NCBI GenBank assembly: GCA_015847255.1
Contig: JADLZK010008410.1
Coordinates: forward strand, 372,001 to 436,000
Reading direction: 5' to 3'
DNA length: 64,000 nucleotides
Source: Hyparrhenia diplandra
Taxonomy: Eukaryota > Streptophyta > Magnoliopsida > Poales > Poaceae
The notes beneath the pieces were generated by a model. That model was not told the DNA's origin and did not search any database. It saw only the letters and a list, made by a program, of their open reading frames with translations. Of this stretch, positions 12,238-25,013 are shown in pieces. The position numbers and the translations under genes were made by a program. Within the stretch, counting starts at the first letter, position 1. The number at the start of each line of letters is the position of its first letter.

Positions 12238-15200
12238 GGGCAAACCCCCTTTTCATCCATAAAGTCAACTAGTGTTTGGCGCGCCCATGACGGGCTTGGC
12301 CGCTGCTTTGTGGATGATTGAAATAAAAGACAATGAGAAACACGTGTAATCAAGGCGGCGACTAACAGAGTTAGGCATCTAATTTTATTCATGCGTCTTG
12401 GCTATTAATATAAATCCTGCTTGTTTCTTTGGCATGTGCAGAGAATTGGAAACAACAAGGCAAATATTCAAATTCATAGCTAATTTATAACGGCGCTCGG
12501 GGTAATGGTGGAAGTTAGAACATCTTTGTGAATTTACACAAATTGTAGATGTTGTTACATTGCATAATCTTACATCAACAACTCTGGGGCTACCATGGTA
12601 AATTTAGAATGGGCCGGGCACCACGGTAAGGTCCAAGCTCACGAAGACATCTATGCTACATGAAGAGGCGTGCGAGCAATAAATTGAGCTCAGGGCCTCG
12701 GCTCGCAACAACACCGAAGGTGCTCGGACAGTGCGGCTCCTCTCCCGTTGCTAATGTTGTAGGCCTCAATACCAATGGCCGCTTCGTCCGACTCAACAGG
12801 GTGACCCAATGAAATAGATGTGGGTGTGAAGTATTAGTACATCGTATAAGACTGTCAAGAGCTTGTGATTGAAATAATTATCAAATAGTGATGGTACCTT
12901 AGGAATGAAAAAACATCAAATCTGTTACTCCTAATAAGTTAGGGGTATTTTCAGATATTTTAATGAACTTCCCCGAGAGATCCAATGGTCAATATTTCTA
13001 CATTTTCCACTCTAATGTGGTTTGCATTTGATGCATTCGAATACTATAAGCTAAGAATAACAGTTTAGAAAGATACATACCATGAGAATGAACCATTGAG
13101 GCAAATAGGAGCACTTGGGGTCGACCGTTGAATGCCCTTCTCCAAGCGCAGCTTCCATTTTATTCGGTGAGAATGTTTCGAGCTCTTTTTACAGTGGTAC
13201 CTCTGCTTCTCATGTAAAGATAAAGGTGTTGTAGCCAAACTCGTGCATTAACATCTCAGTAAAGATAAAGAATCCGATGATTGACTATGCGGGGGAACCT
13301 CTTTTTTATATAAAAATCGTTCTTTGCTCGAGTCCAGATGATGACAATGAGATTGAAAGAACAACCTTCGGGTTTATTCCTAAAGCACCAACGGCTTCAT
13401 TTGTTGGAATATCACCATTCTGGTTGATTCCTCCAATATTGGTGTTCAATTTGACACCTGAAAAGACCAGCCTTGAAATTGAAATGGGTGGCAACCGGGC
13501 AAGCACGCTAAGATCATGTACCTAATAATGATGTGTTTTGATGGACCCAAATAAACTTGGAAAAGTGCTTCATTTATTCGACATAGTAACACTTTCAAAT
13601 CTAGCCACCAATCGGCGTTGCAAGTCGACTTTCAAGTAACCAACGATGCATTTGAGCGCTTCTCATGTGCTCAATATCGTTTGTAGTCTCATCTAGAGCA
13701 TAGTAAATTGTTTTTTGATGCCTTTGAAGTTCCATTTTCATTATTGTATCATGCATTTAGCAAACAGGAACAGCGAAAATGGATCCACCAAATTTAGAAA
13801 AAAAAAAAGTAAAATGTAGTAGAAAAGGGCTAATGCACATTTATGGAACCCTAACCATGGATGCGTATGGACTAAACCCTCAAAAGGGTTAAGAGCGATT
13901 CACAACAACCAAGTAGCGTGCTTTGCAATATTTATTAGGGACATAAAAATTGGGGAGCTCAAAGAATGATGTAAGCAACCATAACAATTGATGGCATGGC
14001 CTTGCTTTCCATGGTTCAAAACAAAGGAGAATGATAATTGGGGAGAACCCAAGCTCGGGATGAAAACCCAAATTCCATTCTATTAAGCCTAACAATAATT
14101 TTGAGGTTTTAGATATAATCTTTAAATTGTTCCTATGTTAAAAAAAAGGAACTCGAGGCTGTCTCGAGTAGCCGTGGAAATAACAATTACCAGAGGTGAT
14201 GTAGTTGGTTTTGATGAATTGTAGAGAATAACCAAAAAGCGGCTTTTTAGGTTGCCATCGACGGCCATGGCGACCTTCTCCTCCAACCCCAGGAGTTCAA
14301 ATGACATCCTTGGAATCTTGAAAGATAATGCCACCAATTAGCATATGAGAGACGTAGAAGAAAGGCATCAATTACTAAACTTAATCAGCAATAGGTCCAA
14401 GTAAATAACTATACATGACATTCTTGTAAGGAAGTTGAACTGCATATATATATGAAAGGAGTACCAACACAAAGATGATAAAATTTGGGTACACACATGG
14501 ACACCTATAAAGCATGGCATTGTGCCATGAATAAAACAAATGACATAATAGGTGCACGAAATCCATGTGGCCAAATACAATGAGGGGTGGATATATGGAA
14601 AAAAGTAAAGTAAACCGCACGTAATAAGTAGGTTAAGTGCAACACTAATACAAATAGGATATCCAGTTTGAAAGTTCTATGTTAACTTCTATAGCCAATT
14701 TTTCCTAAATGCTACCATAAAATTCTATATTCTATAGATATGAACAATTCATCTTATTCTTTCTTGGATATACACACATGCAAAATTAAAGCACAAATAT
14801 ATTAACTTAGGCATTTCAGGTTAACCTAAGAACTTTCACAAGGGAAAGATAAGCAAAAAGAATTATGTATACTTGCTTCACATCAACCGAAGATGACTTC
14901 AAGAAATGGAAATAATGGATCTTCCATATTAGCACAACCATATTGAGGTTGTCCGAGTCCATCGTGTGCGTAAAACAATGTTAATTAAAGTATTCTAAAG
15001 ATTAGCACATACTAACTGGCTAACTCGTAGGTCAAAATGTCAATGCAAACTCTCCATAAGATTAGCACATACTAATTGGCTAACTCATATGTATAGAAAC
15101 AATGTTACTTGGAGCATCATTTAAGCGCAAAATAACTTGGTATATTTGTTCTAGAACAACACAATCATTAAAACAGATGCGAACTCATATCCAGCACTAA

Positions 15201-17770
15201 GAAGTTGACATTACAACATTCATTATGACATAATAGTACATGCCGCAACCTCTTATGCGGTAAAATTATTTTTGGACCAATTGCATTCATTATCCCATTT
15301 GCATTAGAACGGCCAGCTGACCCTCTTTGCGCATAGGATTCTTTGCAGGCGGCTTGCCCGAGCCTTGAAGCCTATCAAGTATATAAATTAGTTTTCAAAT
15401 AGCGATATCCCGGGACTGGTGGCGACCCAAACTCCATCTGTTGCAGGGAGGGAAAACTAATAAGTACACCAAACCAATAATCCTATGAAATCGGTGGGGC
15501 GGCATAATCCGACAAGCGAAAAAAAAAGCATCTCAAACTTTGAACCGAAAGTGGTAATGCTCATGTCGGCAAGTTAATGGAAACATTCTTTGCACAAGGT
15601 TGCGTGTAAGTGATTTTTTACCTAGGCCGTTAACTTTTCATTACAATTATATGGATTTATCCAAATTTAAAAAAAAAAAACACTTGCAATGATGTAAGTT
15701 TGGACCACTTATTAAGAGAATGTAGAATAGATGCGCTCAATATCACCCGAGCTATATTTAAGTAAAGGAAGAACCAATATGTAAATGCAAATCAATGGTG
15801 ATAAGGACACACCTTCCATTTCAGGATTTTCACATTCTTTGGAGTAAAATACTTCAGCGCCATACTGTTTTCATAATTTGGAACACGCACATTGGAATCT
15901 TTGTTCTCAAAGTGAACCATAAAGAAGATTAGAAGACTACCTCTATAGCCTATGGTATATGAAGGTTGTAATCAAATCTCGATTAGAGGGAAAGGAGGTG
16001 GCGGCACCATTGGCGATTGATGCCGGTGGGGGAGAGGTGATGTGATGAAGGCGCCGCGCCATTAATTCACAGGACACATGGGCATCCTCCACCTCACGGG
16101 ACACGAGAGCGGAAAGGATCAAGGTTGAACAGACGATTAATAAGAGAGAGGGATGAATCTCTCACCAAGGCAGCGGCAGGTACCTAAGGGCCTTGGGGAA
16201 TCCTATGGTTGACGGAGGAGATGAGGATGACCTCGAAGGCATGCGCCAAGTGATCTAGGTAATGACGAATCACTTTGTTGAACCCGCAAAAGGTTGATGT
16301 AGTTTCGAGATAGAATTATAGAAAAATTTTGGCGTGCTTCTTGTATTGAGTAATCGGAAAAGCGAACTTTAATGTTCCCGCAAAGGTTGATGTAGTGATT
16401 TTTGCGCGCCCATGCCACAAGAAGGAACTTGAATCATAGCATAAAAATGCATCCATGCTAATCAGCTCACATACTTGAAAAAACAAAAGGCTTCCGGTGC
16501 GACTCTTGGGTCCAAGCCTTATGACCCCCATTTTTTTCTTTAGATGATTGCCCATCTTTGGTGCCCATTCCTAGTCGAAGATTGTATCCTGCATTCATAG
16601 CAAATTGCAAAATGGGAAAAATGGATCAAAGGAAACTTAAGGCAAAATGAAGGAATATTTCCAACATTTGTTTCCATTAACTTGCTTTGTTGATTTGGTA
16701 CACCCATGCTTTGAACTCATCAGTATGTATTTTATTTATTTCTTGCGGTACCTTTGCATAAGCAATTCATTTGGTGGTAATTTACTCTTACAAAAAAATA
16801 GACACCCTGGTGAGTCGTCATCTACCTCTTGCAATTTAGTGATTTGTCTACTATGGCCCCGACCAATATTAGGACACCGTTTGCATCGTATTGTACAAGC
16901 TACATTTTAAAATCTGATTACCAAATTTCATTCGAGTTTATAACCTCCTATGTGATTTTACAAAAGGATAGCCCGACTCTTTGTATACATGAATTCTACT
17001 ATATAACTCTAGCGAATAGGAATATGGATGTCAAGTATGCTCTATTGAATTGAGAAACTTCATATGGCCTTACGAAAGGCTAAAGATTTCCTAATATTCA
17101 GCTTAATGCAATAGTTCAACGCCTTTGGGCTTCATTTTTATTTACTACACATACAACCAGGAAATTTTTTGGTACAAAAATTTTCATCTAAATATATGAC
17201 TCGTGCTTTGAAGCATGATAGGTTGCATCCTTCCTCCTCGAACTTTCTTTGTCTTTCTAACTAACAAATGTATTTGCCTCTTTGGATGTGCAATTCCATG
17301 CAAATGTTCACTAAAACTAAACTCAAATGTATGGCCACAAAATTTAATATTTTTAACCAAACTACAACCTAAAGCTACATACTCTTACAGGCACTTCGAA
17401 TTGTCACCATCAACACAATGTTATTTTAGCTATGGGCGTGCTACAAACGGAATCTCGATGATGTACAGTTTAAAATGTTTTCCCATCTCTTTTCTTTGCT
17501 TTCATGTCTTCAAGCTGAAGCTTTCATCACCAAATAATTTTTGGGGTATTTTGTGTCACAAAGTTTGTTCTTAGCCCGCTAGTTTTCCCTAATTTGTATA
17601 TGGACTTCCAAAAGCTTATAGTAAGAAAATATAAGAAAATATGACTAAAACATAGGGAAAATCACAGATCCAATTTATTTGTCTAGTATGACAAGCAACA
17701 TAAAACATGTCACTATGACACCGACATTACAGAATCTAGGAATTCTATTAGCTGTAAAATAGACACCAAA
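12238..17770. other. Long AT-rich stretch without a recognised gene
   Basis: About 5.5 kb of AT-rich sequence. Short open frames occur on both strands (for example 13277-13525 plus and 13306-13506 minus), but none shows a known motif or a plausible exon chain. A 78-bp imperfect tandem duplication lies at 15000-15095 (attagcacatactaactggc). Moderately GC-rich islands are near 12650-12800 and 15980-16200. The stretch ends at a GC-rich segment with a minus-strand TATA box, so it could be introns of a decayed minus-strand gene or the body of an old transposon. I cannot decide. Confidence 0.4.
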
Positions 17771-17774
17771 GGCG

Positions 17775-18190
17775 TCACATAGTGAAGAAAGCGGAGTTTA
17801 GGGTTTCACATGCACCTAGGGTTTCACGAACCGGAGGATTGCCGCGCCGGCGGCTCGTGCGATGAGGCACCGAGGAGGTCGCACAGAGTCCGGAGGAGAG
17901 GGAGGAGGTCGCCGGGCCCCACTGCGCCAGCGCCGCCCGCGGCCGGTGCCACCACCTCACGCCATTGCCGCCTCGCGAGGGAAGAGTGGGAAGGAGAGGA
18001 TGAGGATCGGGGAGGAGGAGGAGGAGGAGGAGGGCCGCCGCAAGGTAGGGGAGAGGCGGAGGTGGATGCGGAGGCGGGGGGAATCAGCTGGCCGGGCGGC
18101 AAGATCGGGAGAGACGGGAAAAGGGAGAGAAGGTCTTTTTTTTTTTTTTTTTTTTTTTTACGGAGAGGAAGGGGAGGGCTATATATATCT
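17775..18190 (-). other. GC-rich first-exon-like segment with minus-strand TATA box
   Basis: The minus strand shows TATATATAG at about 18189-18179 after a GGGCCCAG-like start, then a long A-run, then an ATG at 18102. That ATG opens 92 codons beginning MPPGQLIPPASASTSASPLP, low in complexity and rich in Pro, Ser and Arg. This arrangement resembles the promoter and first exon of a grass gene transcribed leftward. No downstream exon could be recognised in the AT-rich DNA to the left, and all frames are open here because of the GC content. An orphan or captured 5' end is possible. Confidence 0.3.
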
Positions 18191-18333
18191 GGGCCTACAG
18201 TAGCGTGCGATCCGAGCGCCCAAGCAAAATCAGGCGGTCAAAAATTTTTTTGTCGTGGACGCCGTGGCCGGGCAGATGCTCCACGGCCAATCTTCTCTTT
18301 AAATCTCATGCTCATCTTCTTTCTCCACCAATT

Positions 18334-18567
18334 GGGCGCCCCTAATGGTTAGCTATTTGGCTATCTAGATGTGACGTGGCAAGTAAAAAAAGTAGGAGAG
18401 AGAGTAGTCACTAGCTACGTGCAAATAGCTAGGACTATTTCACGTGGCCGAGAACATGTGAGATGAACATGTGGGACCAATAACTTAAAATAGTCTTTGT
18501 TTGTGTCTCTCACCTCCACATCACCAAACCAAATAGTTAGCACTAGCTATTACCATTGCGGACGCCC
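18334..18567. mobile_element. MITE, 234 bp, with GGGCG(C/T)CC termini
   Basis: The left end GGGCGCCCCTAATGGTTAGC and the inverted right end GGGCGTCCGCAATGGTAATA match over about 20 bp, and the inner parts (agctatttgg against aactatttgg) continue the match. No clear target-site duplication was found. Non-coding. Confidence 0.7.
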
Positions 18568-19579
18568 TCATCGTAAATCACGTAAGCAATACATGTGCCA
18601 ACTTTTTGGGTTGCACCATTGGCGTTGTCTCGGTTGCCAATGTAATCTAATTGCAAGATGAATATGTCGGTTTGAAACATTATTAAGTTGAGATGTCTGG
18701 CCTTTTGTTATAACAAAGATAAAAAAAATTGGCTTTAGCATAAAACTTGAACTACAATCTCACTCTCAGTGGCGGAACAGAAAATGGAAGTATTTTTGTC
18801 TATGGGTTTGTTTGGATCCAGCGTCTTATATTAAAATAAGTCTAGATAAAATCAGCTATACCGTTACTTTTCACGACCCTTGCTATCCAATGGTCTGCTG
18901 CACACCGCTGGTACGGTTCCACCTAGAAAATCAAAATGGTAAATTAACGTGACTTTCAAGCGTTGAAAAATAAAAAAGGAAAATAAACGTAAGTTGCAAG
19001 CATATAGGAAAAAAAAAATAATGGTAGATTAAATGTGACCTCGATTCTTAGGATCCCACATGGTTGTGTGAACGCTGGTGAGAATGAGTATCTATCTAGC
19101 TAATAGACAATGGTGGTGTTAGGTGATGTTCCAAATGACCGCTGGGATGTTAAGAGACAACATTCCTCTATGACTTTCTATGACTTTGGAAGTGTTATCT
19201 AGGGCTACAGTCCCGCCACGCCACAAGTGTGGCGCGTCACGAGGATCACAACAGTTGTTTGGTTGCCGACTTAAATGAGACCGCCATAGTTCTTCACATT
19301 ACAAATCACGTCACAGAGTGTGGCAGCTGAAAACTCCGCCCGCATCACAACTCGACGCTTATTAGACGTGGCGACTTGCGCGGCCTGGAACCAAACAAGC
19401 CCACCACTGTAGTCTGTAGAACATGTCCTTCTCCTTCTCTTGAGGCACCCATCCATCGAGCTTCACGTAATCAAATCCAACATCCTGTCATCATCCACTC
19501 ATCGATCCTAAAAGCACCCATAGTGTCGACTCGGTACATGCTGCAATTGGATATGACAAACGTCATGAAAGATTGTAAA
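18568..19579. other. Intergenic, no gene seen
   Basis: AT-rich sequence with no exon-like segment. Around 19255-19405 the phrase gtttggttgccg faces ggaaccaaacaagcc in inverted orientation about 130 bp away, which may be a degraded MITE. Confidence 0.4.
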
Positions 19580-19990
19580 TATAGGGTCTGTCTACCTGAC
19601 ACCCGGGTGAATTGGAGGCTTTTGTCACCCGGGTGACAGGAGCCTCTGTTTCACCTGAATTTCATAAATATACAAATCAGGTGATACAGACATACATTTC
19701 ACACAGATTTTATAACCACAGGATCAAAATCCAAAGGGGCAAATTAGATCAGATGATCAAATGAATGAAAAATGAGAAAATAACACAGATTTCAACATCA
19801 AACATATTTATACAGACCCCACGAAAGATGATCATAATTCAAAAGATACAGAAAAAATAGATTACACCACTATATGAATAAATTTACACCAAAAATATAT
19901 TAAATTTACACCATCAGAATAGGTGTAAAAATTACACTCATGTAGTGTAACCTAAAAAAATCTAAACTAAGATTAACTCAAAAGATAGGA

Positions 19991-20073
19991 GAGCACCCCT
20001 TCTCCCGAAGTTATGGGGTCATTTTGCCGAGTTCCTTCAACATGGTTCTCTCGATGCGCCCTAGTATACTTCT
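19991..20073 (-). pseudogene. Mitochondrial 26S rRNA fragment in nuclear DNA (NUMT)
   Basis: The minus strand reads ggaactcggcaaaatgaccc followed by cataacttcgggagaagg, the strongly conserved large-subunit rRNA segment (E. coli: aacttcgggagaaggcac). The ATGACCCC version is the plant mitochondrial form; chloroplast 23S has ATAGCCCC and nuclear 25S differs more. Only about 80 bases are present, so it cannot be functional. The surrounding DNA shows no further organelle similarity that I can see. Confidence 0.75.
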
Positions 20074-20786
20074 CTCATTCCTTTTTCTAGTTCATGGTTC
20101 GATATTTCATGAACCTACAAATTCAAGACATAATAATCTATTTTCCAATGATAAAAATTCAAGGCATAGCCATACTACTGAACCCCAACCTCAAAATCAA
20201 GCAAAGGAGTACCTATATCACAGTTAATAGCCATTCATAGCAGCTTTCATAAACCTACATTGAATTAAGATTAAACAAATAATAGTAAGTAGAATAAACA
20301 TGGTAACACTTGCACCAAATTAAGATAGATCCAGTAATTTACACCAAACTTGCACTAAATTTACAATTGTGAAAACAATGTAAAAAAAAGTCTCATCATA
20401 CTGTAAAAGTAAACTAATTGGCCTAAAAGCGACAATACATAATCATGGTAGCCATGTAACCATGAGACCATCCATTCCTAGCCTTTAGTAAAGTCAATAA
20501 TTTGGGAATGGATGTGTCTCATGGTTTGATGAGCAACATGACAGATAGAATTAGATAAAAAGCCACTTCAAATTTTAATATGAAGCATCATAGGCATTTT
20601 AGAACAAAAAAAAAATAGATAGGATGGCTCATAGTACTCCAGGAGAAGCATCAACTCCTACACCTCTACTGCATAATGGAATATGATCAAGTTGTGAACC
20701 AAGGTGTTGACTGTACTAAAGCTAGGCGGTATAGTACTTAGTTAATATGAACCATAGTCTTGCCGACTGCATGACCACATTCAGAT

Positions 20787-21441
20787 GCAGCAGCAGGCAC
20801 AGAGTAAGTTGATATGGATGTATCTACCAGCAGAAACCTAGTCAGCCTCACTAGAACATGTATAAATACAAAATAAATAAGATGCAAACAAACTATAGAT
20901 GCATACACAAATAACAGATTATTATTATGGAAGGCAAATTCAGAGAATAAGAAAATGCAAAATAATAATACAAAAATACATACTGAAGGATGCATATACA
21001 GATGCCACAACTAACAGAAAGAACACCCAAACCCTGTGCATGGTAAGCAAGCAGCGCTAGCACCAAAACCAAGCAAGAACCCTGCAGCGAGGAATGCTTG
21101 GTACCAACTGAACCGGGGTTGCGTTCGAAGGGCAACAGGGCTAGCGGTTCCTGAGTGCACAGGTTGTGCTGGAGTGTAAGTAAGCACCCTAGCGGATTGA
21201 TTGACTGTTGACTGTAAGCAAGCAATCAAACAGAGACAAGGCAAGTCTGTAAATGAAATCAACATGACATGCAAGAGGAGGGCAGATTGATGATTTAGTT
21301 GAGTTACCCTGCTGCTGTGGAGAAGTGGTAGCCGCCGTAGTGCTGGGTTGAGGATCCTGCAAGCCAAGCAGCAGGAGCCATAGAGTAAGTGGATATTGAC
21401 GTATCTACCAGCAGAACCCTAGCCAGCCTCACTAGAACATG
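20787..21441 (+). repeat. Direct repeat pair inside the 4.7-kb element
   Basis: Segments 20787-20860 and 21366-21441 share tatctaccagcagaa, then an imperfect ccta(g)tcagcctc core and cactagaacatg. Roughly 75 bp each, about 580 bp apart, same orientation. Confidence 0.7.
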
Positions 21442-21844
21442 CTTAATCAACTGGACTGTTATAGATTACGAATTTCATACCCTAATAAAAAACAGATAAA
21501 AAAATCTAGACATACTTTTGAGCAAATTATAGGCAATTATCCTTAGGCTAACCAAATAAACATGGAGACCTAGACAACAACATAAAAATTGTGAAAAAAA
21601 TATAATACTTATCTGCTCAGTGCTCAGTGCTGCCCACAATGAAAAATATTAGAACTGAGGACCTCCTGTGAGAGTAAGAGATAGCACCAAGCTTCCATAA
21701 CAAAGCTGTTAACAACACCTTAAGCCTTTTAAAGATTCACCAAGGGTCCAGAAAGTGCAGTGAACTCCTCCATAATTATAAACATCTTCCCTGAGATAGA
21801 ATATAAAATGCAGTCAATTTAATTGGACAAAAATACAAATGACA

Positions 21845-22035
21845 TATTATGCAAAGACAAATTACAAATATTTATTATGGAAGGCAAATTAAAAAAATTA
21901 GAGAAATGCAAACTAATGAAACATACAAACAGACAACATACATGACATATTAGGCAAAAGGCAAATTTCAAATATTTATTATGGAAGGCAAATTGAAATA
22001 TTAGGTAAATGCAAACTAATGAAACATACAAACAG
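21845..22035 (+). repeat. Tandem duplication, about 97-bp unit
   Basis: Two adjacent copies share atttattatggaaggcaaat and aaactaatgaaacatacaaa. A third, more diverged relative is at 20915-20975. Non-coding. Confidence 0.7.
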
Positions 22036-22559
22036 AAACCATACACATGGCAAATTATAGACTGCCAATCACATCATCTGGGATTTTCAGAGTTATACTG
22101 AAGGTTATACTGAATTTACACCAAAAAAATATTCAGAATTTATAACAGAAGATTAGGTGTAAAAATTACAGTCATCTAGTGTACCTTAGGACCTGACAAT
22201 ACAGACCATCTGGGACTTTGAGAGTTCACAAAATGGTTGCCTCAGATTAATGGCTATTTCTCATTTCATCATTTGGCTTGAAGCATAAGGAACATGATAC
22301 AAAATTTCTTTATCCACTAACACATGATTCAGAATTGTGAACACATCTTTCGAGGCCATGAAGGCATCAAGAAGTCAATCTGAGACAACGGTTCCAAAGG
22401 CTAGCAAATTTCTAGATGATTCAATGAACTTCATGAAAAAAATAAATTCTTGTATACATGTCGAGTGCCTCACAAGCCAAAAAGATGATCAACAGCTAAT
22501 TTCCTTTCAAGTATAAAGCCATTGCAATCATTATCGATAAAAAAAAAATCTAGACATAC

Positions 22560-23114
22560 CCCTTTTTTCATATCGTATTATCGTTCCTAGTCGTAAGACC
22601 ACCGATAAGGGCGATAAGGATGATTAGTCGATCCTTATCGGACGATTAATCGACTTTGTCGGTCACGATCGGGCTGATCGGACAAATTTATCGCCCCGAT
22701 GCACGATGACCTTATCGACCTTGTATAAACTATACATATATGATGTAAATATATGTGATTTGGCCACTTACATGTAATCGCAACTCAAGTGGGGGCCCGG
22801 AAAGTGGAGGGCGGGGTTCTCGATCACTCCCTCACTCACTAGTCACTCCCTCACTCACTCTTTCTCTTACCCTAGTGGGCCACTTTGGGCCTTGGGCTGA
22901 GTTCACGGAATCCTAAGTTCCTAACATACCAAGAGCACAACTTATCGTCCGGCTTAACTTATCGGACGATAAATCATGATTTATCGCCCTAATCGGACGA
23001 CTAATCGTTCGATCGAACAAAACTGATCGAACGGCCTTATCGAGCTGCTTGATTCACGATATGGGACGATTAATCGCGATTAATCGCAACTTATCGGACG
23101 ATATGAAAACAGGG
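22560..23114. mobile_element. hAT-type non-autonomous element, 555 bp, 8-bp target duplication
   Basis: The left end CCCTTTTTTCATATCG and inverted right end CCCTGTTTTCATATCG match at 15 of 16 positions. The element is bordered by a perfect 8-bp direct repeat AGACATAC (22552-22559 and 23115-23122), the hAT signature. Both subterminal regions are packed with variants of TTATCGGACGAT and CGATTAATCG in both orientations, as expected for transposase-binding sites. The middle holds CTCACTCACT repeats and no coding capacity. Length and target duplication are read directly. Confidence 0.9.
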
Positions 23115-24275
23115 AGACATACTTTTGAGGAAATTTTAGGCAATCATCCTTAGGCTAACCAAATAAACATGGAGACCTAGGCAAACATAAAAATTGGGGG
23201 AAAATAGAATACTTGCCTGCTCAGTGTTGTCCAAATAGATAAAAAATGTATGTATAAGCAAACCTGACACTACATTGAGCGTGCGGGGAAAATATCAAAA
23301 TATAGCATATAAAAACAGACTAATCTATACAATAGTTCTACAATGACTTTTCCCTTTTATCATTTCATATTGTGCTGCAGTTCACAATGGCTTCTCCCTT
23401 GAATCATTTCATCTTGAACTACAGTTCTTGATTAATATTTAATTCTAGATAAGTTGTTTTTATCTCCATATGATTGAATCCAATAGACACTCATGTAGCA
23501 GAGCTAAAAATGGAACAAATAAACATAGAAACTTACCTGTAGAAAGCAGAGCCTGCCCTACTTCAGGAACTCGACCAACACTCCATAGATTAGCCAAAGC
23601 AGAAAAACATGATTAGCTATAGACGAAAAAAATCATATGGAGATAACACAAAAAACAAGCAGATCTAAGAAGAGGGAAACAGAGAGCAATGCATATTTCA
23701 GAAATGAGAGAGCCCAAAAATAGTAGGGCCCAAAAATAGCAGACTTAGACCAGAGATTGCGAGATGAAAAATGGAAGCAGGGGAAATACAAACCTGAGCT
23801 CGTCACGGATCCACGGCCCTAGTCTCAACCACGAGATCAAAACACTCGATTAATACACACCCAAAAGTAAGGGTAGCATGCACATCGATGCGGGGGAACG
23901 AAGACCACAGATGACGGAATTTCATGGGGAATGAAAAATAACATCAGATTGGAGATCCATACAACAACCCAGAAAAGATTAGCGGAGCAGAAATGGAACG
24001 AATCGCCGGAAAATACAAACCCTAGCTCCCGGCGACGAGTCGCCTCCTCATCGCCTTCTCCTCGGCTCCGCGAAGATGAACCAGGCGAGGGGAGGGGAAA
24101 TGAATAGGCGTGATTTCCAAAATGTAAACAGAGGATAAAAAAAGTGGTCCCACTAGACAGAGAGGGCGGAGCGGAGGACGGCACAGATCAACCCAGCAAC
24201 AGATCCGACGGTCACAAAACCGGGTGACAGAGGCCGCTGTTTCACCCAGGTGATGTATAGATTTTCCGTAAATAT

Positions 24276-25013
24276 AATACATATACATACAATGGATCGA
24301 AAAAAAAACCCCGAAACATGAACCATCGACATCGACGAGTCTTGAGAGTGCTTTAGGAAAGCTAGAGTACGTACATCACCCAACGAGCGACTGCTACTGC
24401 TAGTCCTACTCTACGTCTGTGCCGGCACCTGAAATTTCCTCAGAAAGAAAAGGGCATATACGATCGAAAATTCAACTTTATCCTGAACAAAAGACACCGC
24501 GTCATCAGCACGAGTGGCACGGCAACGTCATCCACCTCCACCCCCTCAGTGCCCTCACAAAAGCAAAAATTCACGCGCACGCTCCACGAAAATGACCGGA
24601 ACGCCCTTCCTTCCAGCTCCAGCTCGACGCCTGCCAGCTCCATTAAGATTGCCAGAGAGAAAGAGAGCTCAGAGTCCTCGCTGCCGGACTGCTGCCTCCT
24701 CGTCCTCCCTCCCTCCCTCCTCGATCCTCGCCCCCAATTCAAAACTTTGATTTCTCTCTCCCCGCTCTGTCTGTCAATCCCGTTGCCGTTCTTGGCCGAT
24801 TCAATACCAACTCCGTCGACCTCTTCCAAGGCGGCCAGCCCGGTCCCTTCCCTTCCTTCCTCCCCGGCCCATTTCTTGGACCTGCTGCCGGTGCCGGAGC
24901 TCCCACCCAAAACTCCACTAGCGTCGCGTCGCGTCGGCGTCCTCTCGCCAAGATAACTGTGTGTGCTCGCCGGAAATCTCGCCACTCGTCGGGCGGCAGT
25001 GCATTGCGGCCTC
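24276..25013 (+). other. Presumed promoter and 5' leader of the glucanase gene
   Basis: Pyrimidine-rich and GC-rich sequence from about 24500 with many ccctcc/cttcc tracts, typical of a grass 5' leader. The part from about 24580 is also found at 9650-10200. No clear TATA box was identified. A minus-strand open frame covering 24440-25138 is a shadow of GC-rich sequence. Confidence 0.4.

Larger units (their letters stand above)
21490..23240 (+). repeat. Direct repeat pair split by an hAT-type insertion
   Basis: Segment 21505-21630 (agacatacttttgagcaaat, then aggctaaccaaataaacatg) is repeated at 23115-23230. In the second copy the left part (aaaaaaatctagacatac) lies at 22545-22559, so the hAT-type element at 22560-23114 landed inside that copy. 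The repeat predates the insertion. Confidence 0.75.
19580..24275. mobile_element. 4.7-kb element with imperfect terminal inverted repeats
   Basis: The left end contains ctacctgacacccgggtgaa followed by tgtcacccgggtgacagg. The right end on the opposite strand contains atacatcacctgggtgaaac followed by cctctgtcacccggtt. The arms are about 70 bp and imperfect. No transposase is recognised inside. The interior holds a mitochondrial rRNA fragment (19991-20073), several internal direct repeats, a nested hAT-type element (22560-23114) and, near the right end on the minus strand, a leader-like GC-rich segment with ATG at 24050. It resembles a non-autonomous Mutator-type element. Family assignment is inference. 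Confidence 0.5.

Noticed and set aside
19991..20073. Chloroplast 23S rRNA insertion
   Set aside because: The diagnostic segment reads ATGACCCC, the mitochondrial form, not ATAGCCCC.
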